Counted from the stretch's first letter, positions 1-16,495 are shown. The stretch: 64,000 nucleotides of DNA from Talpa occidentalis (GCF_014898055.3 NW_023605305.1:114114734-114178733); one strand, 5' to 3'. Numbers and translations are program-made. Notes: generated by a model not told the origin, from the letters alone.

Positions 1-1797
1 TATGTGTCAGACACTGTTTAGGTGCAAAATCCACATCTCCTGAAAGTGAAATCATCATCTTCCCTTCTTCTAACGAGCTTTGATCGCCAGTATTCTCTCT
101 CGGGGGAGACCAACAAGGGCCAGTTATCCCAGCGAGAACCCCCCAGGCACTCACCTTGACCTTTCTCTCCCCCAGTCCTGTACCCAATCAATGACCAAGC
201 GCCCTCGAGTGTACCTTCAGCAGTTTTAAAATCTGTTTCTCCCTTGCCAGCACTGCCTCCTGTGGTCTCTGATCCAAACATCCTTCAGCCCCACACAGCG
301 GGTTTGCGTCACTGGCCCTTATTTTAATGCCATCTCCTCAGCACTTGCTCTTGAAACCATTCTATGCATTCTCCCCAGCTCCGCTCTTAACCTCATCACC
401 CTGACTATACATTCTCTCAGGCCCTACTCTTAACCTCATTACCCTTTTACTGTCTTATTAGCACTAATACGACCTGATAACGTATTTGCAAACTCACCCC
501 ACCCCTTTTTTAAAATCCTTATCTGCCTTGCCATGTCTAGTCCAGACGCTGGGATGTGGCCAGGATCCTCACCCTCTAGGCCTGCTAAAAACCCAGCCTT
601 GGAAAATGCAACTCTCGTAACTATCCCCATGTGTACCCTGCATACCCCATGCCGACTGGTCGCAGAGCCATAAATCTCAAGTGTCCCTCATCGCTGCTTG
701 GCAGAGCAACCATCTCTCTATTTATTTCACTCTACTACTCTCGATGGTTATTTCACAACCTTCCCTCCTCAGACTGATGCAGTTACAAATGGCTGGTCTC
801 TCAGAGAAGCATGAACAAGTTTGTCTTCTCCCATCTCTTGCACTTTGCGCTTGTTTGACGAGTTTGTATTCCTTATGACCAGTCTCTCAGAAAAGAATTA
901 ACAAGTTTATCTCCCCCCCATTTCTTGCCATTTCCCCCTTGTTGGACAGGTTTGTCTTCTTGCCTTCCAAGGAAAAGGGAGTTAACAGTTGTTGAAAAAA
1001 GCAAGCTGGCGCCCACCTGTCTCCATGTCCCACCCCTCCCCGCTCCCCTTGGCAGACCCTCGCCCATCTCCCCTTTTCTTTCCTTTGCATGAATACCCCT
1101 GCCCTCTGGCAAAGAGCAGGAGCAGGACGGTGGTCTCTCAGACAGGAGTCTGCTGCCCTCCTCATTTGTTGAAATTAAACCACTTTCCTTTTCCTCAAAC
1201 TTTTATTGTTTCCTTTTATTGGCTGAGGGAAACTGAGGCTGGCTTTCGATATCAAGACTTCTAAAATCCTTTCCCCCGCTTAGGCTCCTTTGATGACCTG
1301 ACTTCTTGTGGGGACAGCAGGGAGGACCTCAAGAGATCTCATGACTTGCTTTTGACACTGAACTGTCCATATACTGTAGGTTCTGGTAGAAACATCGACA
1401 CGAACCTTCTGTGCTTCTAGGCCAATGTCCCGCGCCTGCGAGCACTGGGTCTTGCCTCCTGTTACTCAAGGACATTGCCCCTGCAGCATCAGTTTTTCCC
1501 TCTTGGATCATTTCATCAGCATCCAATATGCCTTAATGCTGCCCACCTGCAACACAGCCACTCTCCCTTTGACCCACATCCCCTTTCACTTGTTGCATCA
1601 GCAACACCGCACTGGTAAGGGAAAGAAACGGGGTTTGTGGAGCAGGCTGTGGGACGCAGGACGCTGCTCAAGACCAAGATCCTGGCCTTTTTATTGGCAC
1701 AGAAAAGGGTGGGTCAATTTGAAAATCAGATTTAGGGCTTTTGGGAGGGTGAGTCCGCTGATAGACTTCCGACTCTCACCCCTGGTTCCAATCTTTC
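1..1797. other. Upstream intergenic DNA
   Basis: No exon or conserved protein is visible in this stretch. Short open frames on both strands have no family resemblance. A possible LTR remnant is listed separately (about 680-1260), and the rest is unassigned unique-looking sequence. In other mammals the neighbour on this side of CHD1L is FMO5, transcribed away from CHD1L, but no FMO5 exon is recognisable here. Confidence 0.5.
680..1260 (+). mobile_element. Possible ERV1-like LTR remnant (tentative)
   Basis: The segment is pyrimidine-rich with repeated 'tctctcagaaaa..aacaagtttgtct' blocks near 800-960. It ends in a stretch (about 1140-1200) resembling the R/U5 junction of gammaretrovirus-like LTRs, with a 'ttgaaattaaaccactt' polyadenylation-like signal. 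No clean TG...CA ends or target duplication could be fixed, and no internal viral genes are present. It could equally be unique sequence; a repeat-library search would decide. Confidence 0.28.
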
Positions 1798-2068
1798 TTT
1801 TTTTTTTTTTTTAAAGATTTATTTATTTATACAAGAACTGGGGCACAGGCCAGAGGTGTGAGGGTGAGAGGATTCACCAGAGACAGAGTGGGGAACAGAA
1901 CAAGCAGATTGACCAAAGTACACTGCTGAGGGGAGCAGCACGCGAGACAGGAGAGCTCTGCTGTGCCATGTGGGTAGCTCCCTGGCTAGGGGTTGAAGTC
2001 GGGCCACAGTGGCTGGTGATAGGTTGATAGCGCTGAGACTTTAACCTCTGGGCCATCAGGGAGGCCCC
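1798..2068 (-). mobile_element. Lineage-specific tRNA-derived SINE, copy 1
   Basis: This is a full-length SINE on the minus strand. It has a T-run and 'aaagatttatttattta' tail at its left edge, the conserved body 'actgctgaggggagcagc', and a head reading 'gggcctccctgatggccca' on the minus strand at its right edge. The family recurs at 4.8, 6.5, 10.1, 24.2, 38.9, 42.5 and 42.9 kb. The head carries RNA polymerase III A-box and B-box like motifs, so it derives from a tRNA. This copy is diverged near its B box. Confidence 0.85.
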
Positions 2069-2934
2069 AGCCTTATCTTTTGTTAACTGGGAGCTTTAGC
2101 AATGACCTAACCCTTGGGGTCAGTCTGTTCTTGAGGTTATTGGTTGATGAGGAGGCCACTTTTATTGTTGTTCAGAAAGTTTCTTCACAAGGCAAGTTCA
2201 GCTGTGCAGTAAATCTTGACTTGCTCCCATCCTGGAGATCAGGAAGAGGCATACCCATTTAATTGCTAGCTTCGGTTAACAGTTTTGCCAATTACCATGC
2301 CTAGTTTCCTCACCTGTAAAGTGGGGACAGCCAGAAGGTAACTGAGGTTAAGTGGTTCTATTGCTTTCAGATCCTACAGCACAAAAGGCAAAACAAAAAT
2401 GTATCTAGACTTTTCTCTGAGACTTATGCAGACTCAGCAGAGCCTGGAGGGCTTATCAGCAAAGGTTCTGAGCAATTAGAAGGGACTGAAAGAAGGGACC
2501 CAGCAACAGAAAGTCCAAACTACAGTTTTGGGGGGCAGGGAGAGCCTCTCCATGCTGCCCCATGTGTGTATGCCCTGTTAACTAGCCAGCAAACTTCAGC
2601 CACGTCCACGTTTCTTTATCGTTAGCTTAGTCTTTTGCCCAATAAATCGTAATTCCTTTGTGTTCGACGAGGTTCCCCCCAAACCACTTGACCTTATTTC
2701 CTTTCTAAATCAGGATTTGAAATTTGACTGAATAGACTTGAATTTACCTCCTACCCCGTTGCCAATCAACTTGCAATATCGCTCTCTTGTCTCAGCGCTC
2801 CCTGTCCTGGAAGGCAGTACCTGCGCGTTGCTGGGCTGTGAGCTGATGGCTTGGCAATGCCAGGGCCAGTTTATGAGTCACTGTGGGGCTAAATGAGAAA
2901 ACACTAAGGCCCTAGGACAGCAATAACGCAGCGG
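2069..2934. other. Upstream flank with a MIR fragment
   Basis: About 2290-2345 ('tagtttcctcacctgtaaagtggggac') matches the core of the ancient MIR SINE in + orientation. The remainder up to the CpG island is AT-moderate unique sequence without recognisable coding potential. Confidence 0.4.
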
Positions 2935-3510
2935 GGCAGCGAGGTGCGCCGACCCGGCCAAGGGCACTGCCCGTGGTGTGGCGGCCCCTGGCCGGGCTCC
3001 CCCCGCGCACGGCCGCGAGCCCCTCAGTTAAAGCTCGTCTCCCCCGCGTCCTGCAGCTCCGCTCCCGGGCGGCAGCGGGACGCCAGGGCCCTTCCCACGC
3101 GCTGCGGCGCCCCCGCCCCTGGAGGGGAAAGCCCGCCGGCGCCCCGGCTTCCGCGCAGACCCCCCGCCCTCGATGAAGACCCCTGGGCTCCCGCCTGGGC
3201 GCGGACCCTCCCCCGGCAGGTGCGGGCGCCGCGCGCCGCCCGGGAAGCCCCGCCCCGCCCCGCCCCCGCCCGCGGCCCTTCCCCTCCGCGACCACCGGCC
3301 GGTCCCGCCGCTCCGGCCGAGCGGCGCCCAGGGGTCCCCGCGGCCGGGGCGCAGGACGGGGCGCTCGGCGGGAGCCGCCCGCTCCTCGGGTCGGCGCCGC
3401 GCTCCGCTGCCCAGGGCGGCGCCCGCGGCGGCGGGGACCGGCCGCGGCGGCTCGGGGTGAGACTCCCGCGTGCTCCGCGCCGGCCCGACCCGCGCGCGGC
3501 GGCCCCGACC

Positions 3511-3699
3511 GGCCCGCAGGTGAGGGGAGGCGGCCCGCAGGTGAGGGGAGGCGGCCCGCAGATGAGGGGAGGCGGCCCGCAGGTGAGGGGAGCCGGCCCG
3601 CAGGTGAGGGGAGGCGGCCCGCAGGTGAGGGGAGCCGGCCCGCAGGTGAGGGGAGGCGGCCCGCAGGTGAGGGGAGCCGGCCCGCAGGTGAGGGGAGGC
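3511..3699 (+). repeat. Nine-unit 21-bp minisatellite, each unit with a donor-like motif
   Basis: There are nine contiguous 21-bp units, each of the form 'ggcccgcaggtgaggggagg' plus a final c, with no indels. The third unit has A for G (cagatgagg). From unit 3 onward, unit ends alternate between 'ggc' and 'gcc', which suggests later expansion as 42-bp dimers. Eight units contain CAG|GTGAGG, a near-perfect 5' splice donor, overlapping CAGGTG, the E-box bound by ZEB/SNAI factors. It lies about 390 bp upstream of the CHD1L start codon. 21 is divisible by three, so the array stays open in several frames without being coding. Confidence 0.95.
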
Positions 3700-4010
3700 G
3701 GCCGGGCCGCGGCCCGTGGGGCGGCGACGCCGCGTGCGCGGGGCTGCGCGGGGCTGCGCGGGGCGGGAGACTCGCCCGCGCCGCCGCCCCGGGGCCTCGG
3801 GCGCCTGAAGGCTCGTGAGCGCGCGCGGGGGCTGTGGTGGGGGGTGCGGGCCCCGGGGCTGCGGGAGGCCAGCACCTGCCGCCCGAGCCCCCCACTTTCT
3901 GCCGGCGTCCAGCACCTGCCGCCCGAGCGCCCCACGCGCCTCCCGAGCCCCGACGCTCACAGCCCGGCTCCGCCGCGGGCGGGTCCTGCGCGCGGCGCCC
4001 CCTAGCGGCG

Positions 4011-4073
4011 GGGGCGGGTCGGCGGGGTCGGCGGCGGCGTCGGCGGCGGCGGGGGGCGGAGCCGGCGGGGGCG
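4011..4073 (+). promoter_or_regulatory. CHD1L: Cluster of Sp1-type GC boxes before the start codon
   Basis: GGGGCGG-type GC boxes occur at about 4011-4017, 4053-4059 and 4067-4073, interspersed with CGG/GGC trinucleotide runs (4019-4050). They lie 15-75 bp upstream of the ATG. Such clusters typically direct initiation in TATA-less promoters, but a transcription start this close to the ATG is inferred. Confidence 0.5.
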
Positions 4074-4087
4074 GAGCCTCCTGGGCG

Positions 4088-4224
4088 ATGGCGCGCGCGG
4101 CGACGGCGAGCGGCGGGGACCCCCAGCCCGGCTTCCTGCGGGCCCTGGGCGCCCGCGCGGGGCCGGGGCCGGGGCGGGGCGGCGCGGGTGCGGGAGCGGG
4201 ACCTGCGGCAGTGGGGCCTCACAG
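4088..4224 (+). CDS. CHD1L: CHD1L exon 1 (start codon; frame interrupted)
   Basis: The ATG at 4088 has G at -3 and G at +4, a strong Kozak context. Its first residues (MARAATASGGDPQPGFLRAL) resemble the vertebrate CHD1L N-terminus. The conserved end of the exon, ARVRERDLRQWGLTG, is read in a different frame (codons at positions divisible by three), so one surplus base, or two missing, lies between about 4150 and 4184. That interval is a four-run G-quadruplex motif, suggesting an assembly slip or a real indel. The only in-frame ATG for the 3' part is at 3834, which would give an unconserved 130-residue leader. The donor is ACAG|gtcagg, with a weak C at +3; the exon ends in phase 1. Confidence 0.82.
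4159..4179 (+). other. G-quadruplex motif in exon 1
   Basis: Four runs of GGGG (4159-4162, 4165-4168, 4171-4174, 4176-4179) are separated by loops of 2, 2 and 1 bases on the coding strand. This fits the densest class of G-quadruplex motif. It sits exactly where the exon 1 reading frame changes, and such sequence is prone to polymerase slippage and to sequencing gaps. Confidence 0.85.
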
Positions 4225-4814
4225 GTCAGGGCCTCGCAGTCAGGCCCGGGCGGCCGCTCCTCGGGCTGGGCCCGCGGCCGGGGGTGGGGCCGCGGGGCGG
4301 GGGTCGGGGCGCTGCGGGCGGGGGCTCGGGGGCCCGGGGAGCCCAGGGCGAGCCCCGCTCTCGGAGGCGGCGCCGGCGCGGCCGCCTGTGTTCCGGTTGG
4401 CGCGGCCCGGCCCGGCCCCGGCGACTCCCGGCCGCCTCGGGGCCCCGGCCCTGGGGGGGTGCGGGCGGGGGGCCCGGGGGTCAGGCGGGGGGTGGGGGCC
4501 CGCGGGGGTCCTGCCGCCGCCCCGGGTCTGCTCGTGCGGCCGCGTCTCCCCGCGGGCGGGGACGGGCCGGGGCGGGGGGCGCGCGGGCGGAGGCGCCGCG
4601 GCCGGGAGAGGCGCCGCCAGCCCGAGCCCGCCGGGGAGGCTCCCGGGACGGCCGCGCGCCGGTGACGCGTCCTCACGGGCGCGGGACGCGGTGATGACGG
4701 GCTCGGGCGCGTCCCTCCCGCCCGCGGCTGCTCGGGCGGCACCTGGGGCGGGGGGGGGGGTGGGGGGGGAGGCGGACGCGCCCCGCACCTGCCTGCGTTG
4801 GGCGCGCTAAGTCG

Positions 4815-5080
4815 GGGCCTCCCTGGCGGCCTAGGGGTTAAGAGGCAGCCTGCGAGCGGGCGGCAGCCGCTGCAGCCCGAGTTCGGGCCCCGGCCAGGGA
4901 GCTCCCCACAGGGCGGGCAGACCTAGCTTGTCTCCCCGCTGCTCCCCTCGGCAGTGGATTCCAGTCCTTCTGCCTGTTCTGCTCCCCGCTCTGTCTCTGG
5001 TGGGTCCTCTCACCCCCCACCCCTCTGGCCTGGACCCCAGCTTGTGTGTGTGCATAAGTAAATATAAAAAAAATAAGTCG
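4815..5080 (+). mobile_element. Lineage-specific SINE, copy 2, at the CpG island edge
   Basis: This is a + strand copy beginning 'gggcctccctggcggcctag' and ending in an A-rich tail. 'taagtcggggcc' is present at both 4808-4819 and 5074-5085, giving a target-site duplication of at least 7 bp that partly overlaps the SINE head. The head and body match the other copies. Its position on the boundary between CpG-dense and ordinary DNA is typical of retroposons that bound CpG islands. Confidence 0.88.
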
Positions 5081-5085
5081 GGGCC

Positions 5086-11876
<6,791 letters not shown>

Positions 11877-11983
11877 GCTATTGCTCTCTTCGTCTACCTG
11901 GCCGGGAGATTAAACGACGAGGGGCCATTTCTGATCCTCTGTCCCTTGTCTGTTCTAAGCAACTGGAGAGAAGAAATAGAGAG
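11877..11983 (+). CDS. CHD1L: CHD1L exon 3: motif Ia region
   Basis: This encodes residues about 84-119, [20 protein letters not shown] and then the [15 protein letters not shown] segment, which is motif Ia of ATPase lobe 1 and packs behind the Walker A loop. The first residue after CQ is Ala, where I recall Thr in human CHD1L; Ala is common at this site in other Snf2 proteins. The acceptor is tttcag|GCT and the donor GAG AG|gtaggc, with two bases carried over. Confidence 0.96.
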
Positions 11984-12410
11984 GTAGGCGGTAGAGGTGG
12001 CTGAAATTTTTGTTTTTACGTTAAGATTTTGTCCCAGGTGATACGTGAAATATGATAACATTGTCTTAAGCAGAGACTTTATTTCTCCCAGAAAACTCTG
12101 GCCTCAGGCATTGCCAGTACAGGCTAGCATTGGGCGGGGTGGGAGGGAGTCCCGGGTGGGGGCGGGCACAATGGATGCCATTACTGCTCTTTGGCAATTT
12201 AAAGGCTGGGATTCATTTTTAGCCAATTTTTAAGAGTCAGCAAGGCTCTTAGATGTTATCTGACCCTCCACCTGCTCACCCAGCGACTTCCTTGGGTTCA
12301 CCCGCTCCTCTAGGCTTTCTGGTTGCAGGGCGCTGAGTGTGATTTTCCGGGTCTGAGCATCCTTTCCTGGCTCCGCATTTGTGTTCATCTCCCTCTCTTC
12401 TTGGCCTCAG
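11984..12410. other. CHD1L intron 3
   Basis: A 427-bp intron with a gtaggc donor and a 'cttcttggcctcag' acceptor. No repeat or regulatory element was recognised. Confidence 0.6.
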
Positions 12411-12525
12411 ATTTGCTCCAGGCCTTTCCTGTGTGACATATTCAGGTGACAAGGAGGAGAGAGCCCGCCTGCAGCAAGACCTGAAGCCGGAGCTGCGTTT
12501 TCATGTGCTGCTCACTACCTTTGAG
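12411..12525 (+). CDS. CHD1L: CHD1L exon 4
   Basis: This encodes residues about 119-157: [20 protein letters not shown] followed by [19 protein letters not shown]. It contains the Snf2 lobe 1 YxGxKEER strand and motif Ib (LLTTFE), which contacts DNA. The acceptor is cctcag|ATT and the donor TTTGAG|gtatct, ending on a codon boundary. Confidence 0.96.
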
Positions 12526-13231
12526 GTATCTGCTTGTCTCTCTATAGCAAGAATCTGGGAACTTAGAAGTTGTAGAATCTACTGGAAACGTATTCATTTT
12601 TTTGAAAAGAGAAATGAAAAGATACATATTTATTGCTCTGAGAAAACCTTTGGAGGGAAGACATCATCCGTGAACACTGACATCTCTCGGAGAGAAGAGA
12701 GAGCTGCAAGGACAGAAGTTGATTCCTTGTGTGTAGTTTTTTTTAAGTGTGTGCCTTTTTCTGGCAAGAAAGTCTGCTTGCATTAGCTTCTCAGAGAGGA
12801 AGTAGAGGGCCTGTGTGCTCTCTTTCCTGGTGCATCAGACGGGGAGGTTTCCCAGGAAGGCTAACGCTGCTGCTGCCCCTGGCCCAGGTGTGGGAGGCGG
12901 CAGGTAGCAAGGGAGGGAGGGGCTTTGGGGGCTGTGGCGTCATTTCTGTCCCTGGACGATGGGACTGGAGACCACTTAGTTTCAGTCTCTTTAGATCCTT
13001 GTTCTTTAAGCTAAGACTGGATCACTCGAAGCAAGATCTTCCACTTGTTCCTGCCTCCCTTTTGTCTGTCTGTAAAATAGCGCTGCTTAGAAATGACACT
13101 CAGAACTTTCAGTGAGCGAACGAGTACAACTTAGCTAAGTGCATAGCTGAGGAGGTTGGCAAGAAGCCAGCCTAGTAACACCAGGGCCCCGCGGCCCCAG
13201 CTGTTACAGCATGTCTTCCTCACCTTTTCAG
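12526..13231. other. CHD1L intron 4
   Basis: A 706-bp intron, unassigned throughout. The reading frame of exon 4 stays open for a short distance past the donor, which is chance. The acceptor is 'tcaccttttcag'. Confidence 0.5.
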
Positions 13232-13263
13232 GTTTGCCTGAAAGACGCAGCATTCCTAAAATC
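13232..13263 (+). CDS. CHD1L: CHD1L exon 5 (32-nt micro-exon)
   Basis: This encodes VCLKDAAFLK plus two bases of a Ser codon (residues about 158-168), matching the ICLKDASFLKS of vertebrate CHD1L between motif Ib and the DEAH box. At 32 nt it is close to the lower size limit for efficient exon definition. It has a good 'cttttcag' acceptor and a consensus ATC|gtgagt donor, which compensate. Skipping it would shift the frame by two bases and destroy the ATPase. Confidence 0.95.
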
Positions 13264-15102
13264 GTGAGTATGTTGCATGCGCCAGAGATTGTGGTGTGCG
13301 GGGAAAGTCACGTCTCTCCTGCACGTTTCGCACTCTGTCTCTTCCCGGGTGTCTCCCCCGCGGGTCCTACTTACACGCTTGCAGCCATGAGGCCTGCAGA
13401 CCAGCCCTGCTCACTGGCCGCCTGTTCCAGGTTGGCCCCTTTATCTCTGTCAACCTCAGCATTCTCATCTATGAAACGGGGTGATCGAATCTCTTACCTT
13501 GGATGGCTGTTGTGGGGTGCGCTTGGGGGGGTCTCCTTAATAGACAGTAAAATCTCTACATTGCAACTTGTGTACATCTTTCAATGCTGCTGTTTGGAGA
13601 AAATGCTACAATTTAACTGCATTTTAGGAAGGGAACTGAGTCCTTTTCTGGAAATAACCTAACAGCAATTTGTGTCATAAAATTAACTTTTTGGAAAGGG
13701 ATTTTGAAGTATAATTCTAAAGAAGTTTGCAGAGCTCACAGCAGCTACCTGCTGTGTGAAAACCGAAATGCCTGGTTCTTCACAAGGGAGTAGGCCCCCC
13801 CGCTAATTCAAACAGGGGCCTGGCTCTGCAGTGTGGCCCTCTCATACCATGGCCCGTGACCAGTGCCTGGCCTCAGCTGGGCCTCCTTCCTGTCCTGTCA
13901 TCCTGAGAGGTGCCCCAGCTCCTGCTGCCCAGCAGGATGCCCAGTTCCTGTAGGTCACTTGCACCTCCAGTGCCCCGCCACCCCCACACTCTCGACCTGT
14001 TTCTGGATTTTCTCTGTAGGCTCAGGATGAGGGCTTCTCCTTATAGGGCCAACTTCTGCTCACGGTCTCTCTGATTTTTGAGAGATTTTTATTTCCATAC
14101 CCACCATCATTCCAATATTGTTTTACTTGTGTGCCGTTTTGCTTACATGTAAGATAATGCGGTGAGATTATAGAATGTTTACAAACAAAAAGCTAACAAT
14201 CTTACAGCTGCTACATTGTTACCTTTGCATGGTTTTCACGCTGGTGACAAGGGTATACAAACTTACATCTTGTCACATAGGCCTTTTATTGTAACAGTCA
14301 TCATTTATAATGCTTTCATATTTTACCTATAATTGGATCTATTGTTGTTCAATGTTTTTTGCTTTTTTAAGTACTGCAGCTTGGAACTGCTATTCATACA
14401 TATGTTTTCCCAAATTGTGAATTTTTTGGGGGGAGGGAGGAAGAGCTTTGTCAGAGAATATGCTTTTATGACTGAACTCTCCTGAGAAATGATTGTCACA
14501 ACCTACTGTACTCTGGCAACAGCACCAAAGATTTCTAAATTAGTCAACCCAAAGGATGTATCTTCCCGACATCTGTAACACTTGATCCTGTTCATGTCCC
14601 CATTTTAAAGTCATCCTGGTTTTCACTACCGCGACACCAGCGTCTGTTGTTTTTTTCTTCTGGATCTGAAACTCAGCTCTACCTCATTATGCATTATGAC
14701 CAAGTCACCTAAGCTTTCTGAGCTTCAGTTTCCTCGTGGGCTAAGTGAACATGCAGTGTCTGCGCACCACACTCTCTCGCTTAACGAACACACGTGAAGC
14801 CCACATGCGGTGTCTGGCACGGAGCAGGTAGTCAGTGCTTTTCTTTCTGTCTCTGGCTTCTTCCTCTCAGCCTTTAGTGCACAGGGCTTTCCCAGCTTGC
14901 AGAAATGATTCCCTAATTTTGGCACCTTCTCCAGATCGTGTCCTGTGCATGTGGTGGACTCGCGGGTCGGAAGAGGGCTTGGGTGTGTTTCTAATGGAAT
15001 GGTTAACGGCCTTCCCAGCGGCGTCACAGGCTCCAGTGAGACTTTCGGTCGTGAGTTACGCTGGAGTCACACACAACTGAGAGCTGGGTTTCTCTCTCAC
15101 AG
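13264..15102. other. CHD1L intron 5 with MIR copies
   Basis: Two + strand MIR remnants are visible, at about 13430-13510 ('cattctcatctatgaaacgg') and 14660-14850 ('gagcttcagtttcctcgtgg' plus a distal 'gtgtctggcacggagcaggt'). 14080-14420 is AT-rich and unassigned. The intron ends 'ttctctctcacag'. Confidence 0.55.
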
Positions 15103-15184
15103 TTTTCCTTGGAGTGTTCTCGTTGTGGATGAAGCTCACCGCTTGAAAAACCAAAGCTCCTTGCTACATAAGACACTTTCCGAG
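15103..15184 (+). CDS. CHD1L: CHD1L exon 6: DEAH box (motif II)
   Basis: This encodes residues about 168-195, [20 protein letters not shown] and then LHKTLSE. DEAH (about 177-180) is the Walker B motif whose Glu activates the hydrolytic water, and HRLKN follows as in all Snf2 ATPases. The catalytic residues are intact. The donor is TCCGAG|gtaaac, phase 0. Confidence 0.97.
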
Positions 15185-16332
15185 GTAAACTCACAGAGGA
15201 GTCTGTTTTTACATAGCTCCTTTTCAAAATATATTAAAGTTTGTGCAGCGTCAGTTAAGTTGGGCTGTTTCCACAGTCAGCATTCTGCAAGGCTAAGTGA
15301 ACGTTCTGCGGGTGACATTAGGACTTAGTATGACCTGACTGGTCCTTACATCAGAGGTGATGCTTACTAAAATCTGGTTGTTGAAGGAATTTTATAAAAA
15401 GCAGCGTCTTCATACGAATGCCCTCCCAAATCAAAAATACACACACACTTGAGTGAAAACAGCCAGTGCAGTGCCCACACTCACACACTGGCCTCACACA
15501 CACATGCTCAGATGTGCGACTGAGCTTGTGTGTCACATAAAACAATAAAACATACATGTGTCCAAGCACATGTATGCTGTATTTTAAATGTCAAAATACA
15601 GCATACATGTGCTTGGACACACGCTGTGTTTAGATATGGAGCCCCCATATGCGAGCGTGGCTTCCTCCTGCCGTATTGTTCCGCCCAGATGGTGAGCACC
15701 TGTGTTAGTGTCCGTTCAGATGTTGTCCTTTACCTGACAATGTAATGTTTGGTGTTTTCTTAACTTTTCACTTCATTAGTCTCTTCTTGATGTTTCCATC
15801 TGTTGCTCAGAATTTACAGAATGCCTTCCCATTTTGAGCTATATGTGGCCCAGAAATGTCCAGGAGTCTTGCTCTGACAGCGAGGCCAGTTGTGCTGTCA
15901 AGTTTTACAACAAGACGCTCTTGCACCGGGCGTCTGGCCTGTCACAGGGAGGCCTGGCTTCTGGGCTTCTAGACCCCAAGTGCATGCTGTGGTGTCGGAC
16001 TCCTCGCAGGCCCCGCACATGGCGGGAATGCACAGCCTGACACCTCACACAGACTGGGGAACGGCCACCGCAAGGGGCACGCCAGAGCTCACGGAGAGAG
16101 TCTGTGGGCGTTCTCTTGGTGGCCCCGCCCCAGAATTCCTCTCCCCTTCTTAGAGTTGAAATGGAAGAGGTTTTTTCCTGTATCCACCAGCCAGTATTCA
16201 GCTTGAACCTGAGCCCTCTGGTCCCGTGTCCCCGGGTCGGTCCTTCCAGCACGCTGTGTGGGTGAGGCTGGTGGAGGGGACGCAGCTTGCTGTCCAGCCC
16301 TGGGGCTTCTACACCGTGCGTGTATGATTCAG
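15185..16332. other. CHD1L intron 6
   Basis: A 1.15-kb intron. It holds a CA/CT-rich patch (15436-15540) and, directly after it, a perfect 29-bp palindrome (15557-15621, listed separately). No other element was recognised. Confidence 0.6.
15557..15621. repeat. Perfect 29-bp inverted repeat with 7-nt loop
   Basis: The left arm is 15557-15585 and the right arm 15593-15621, separated by the loop 'aaatgtc'. Every one of the 29 positions pairs. The arm begins 'tgtgtccaagcacatgtatg' and ends 'ctgtatttt'. On either strand the transcript would fold into an uninterrupted hairpin of about 65 nt. It lies in the sense orientation of CHD1L pre-mRNA. It belongs to no repeat family I can name, and the absence of any mismatch implies recent origin or gene conversion between arms. 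Confidence 0.95.
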
Positions 16333-16495
16333 TTCTCAGTCGTCTTCAATCTCCTGCTGACCGGAACCCCCATCCAGAACAGCCTCCAGGAGCTCTACTC
16401 CCTGCTCAGTTTTGTGGAGCCAGATGTCTTCTCCAAGGAACAGGTGGAGGATTTTGTTGAGCGGTACCAGCATATTGAGAAAGAGCCCCAGTCAG
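16333..16495 (+). CDS. CHD1L: CHD1L exon 7: motif III, followed by a GC donor
   Basis: This encodes residues about 196-250: [16 protein letters not shown] (motif [11 protein letters not shown] at about 204-211), [15 protein letters not shown], then a segment corresponding to the [20 protein letters not shown] stretch. The exon ends CAGTCAG followed by gcaagt, so the intron begins with GC instead of GT. The match to the strong GC-donor consensus AG|GCAAGT is exact, and the phase (1) fits exon 8. Without this donor the frame runs to a stop at 16594. Confidence 0.95.

Larger units (their letters stand above)
2935..4810. promoter_or_regulatory. CHD1L: CpG island and CHD1L promoter region
   Basis: Base composition switches abruptly near 2935 to extremely GC-rich DNA dense in CpG and stays so to about 4810, where a SINE marks the edge. 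The CHD1L start codon (4088) lies inside. There is no TATA box, as expected for a housekeeping CpG-island promoter with dispersed initiation, so the exact transcription start cannot be read from sequence. The island contains the 21-bp minisatellite at 3511-3699. Because the DNA lacks AT-rich stop codons, long open frames run through it on both strands; these are compositional artefacts. Confidence 0.85.

Noticed and set aside
3511..3699. Tandem direct repeats considered as a CRISPR-like array
   Set aside because: Units are contiguous with no unique spacers, and the host is a mammal.
2912..4810. Several open frames of 180-436 codons on both strands of the CpG island
   Set aside because: They arise from lack of AT-rich stops in extreme GC DNA, overlap each other on both strands, are Pro/Arg/Gly/Ala-rich, and run through the minisatellite without conserved domains.
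4815..4900. SINE heads considered as tRNA genes
   Set aside because: They keep A-box and B-box like motifs but cannot form an intact cloverleaf, and are followed by a SINE body and A-rich tail with target duplications.
12379..12786. Open frame running through exon 4 and beyond its donor
   Set aside because: Homology to CHD1L stops at TTFE and a consensus GT donor lies there. The continuation is unconserved intron.
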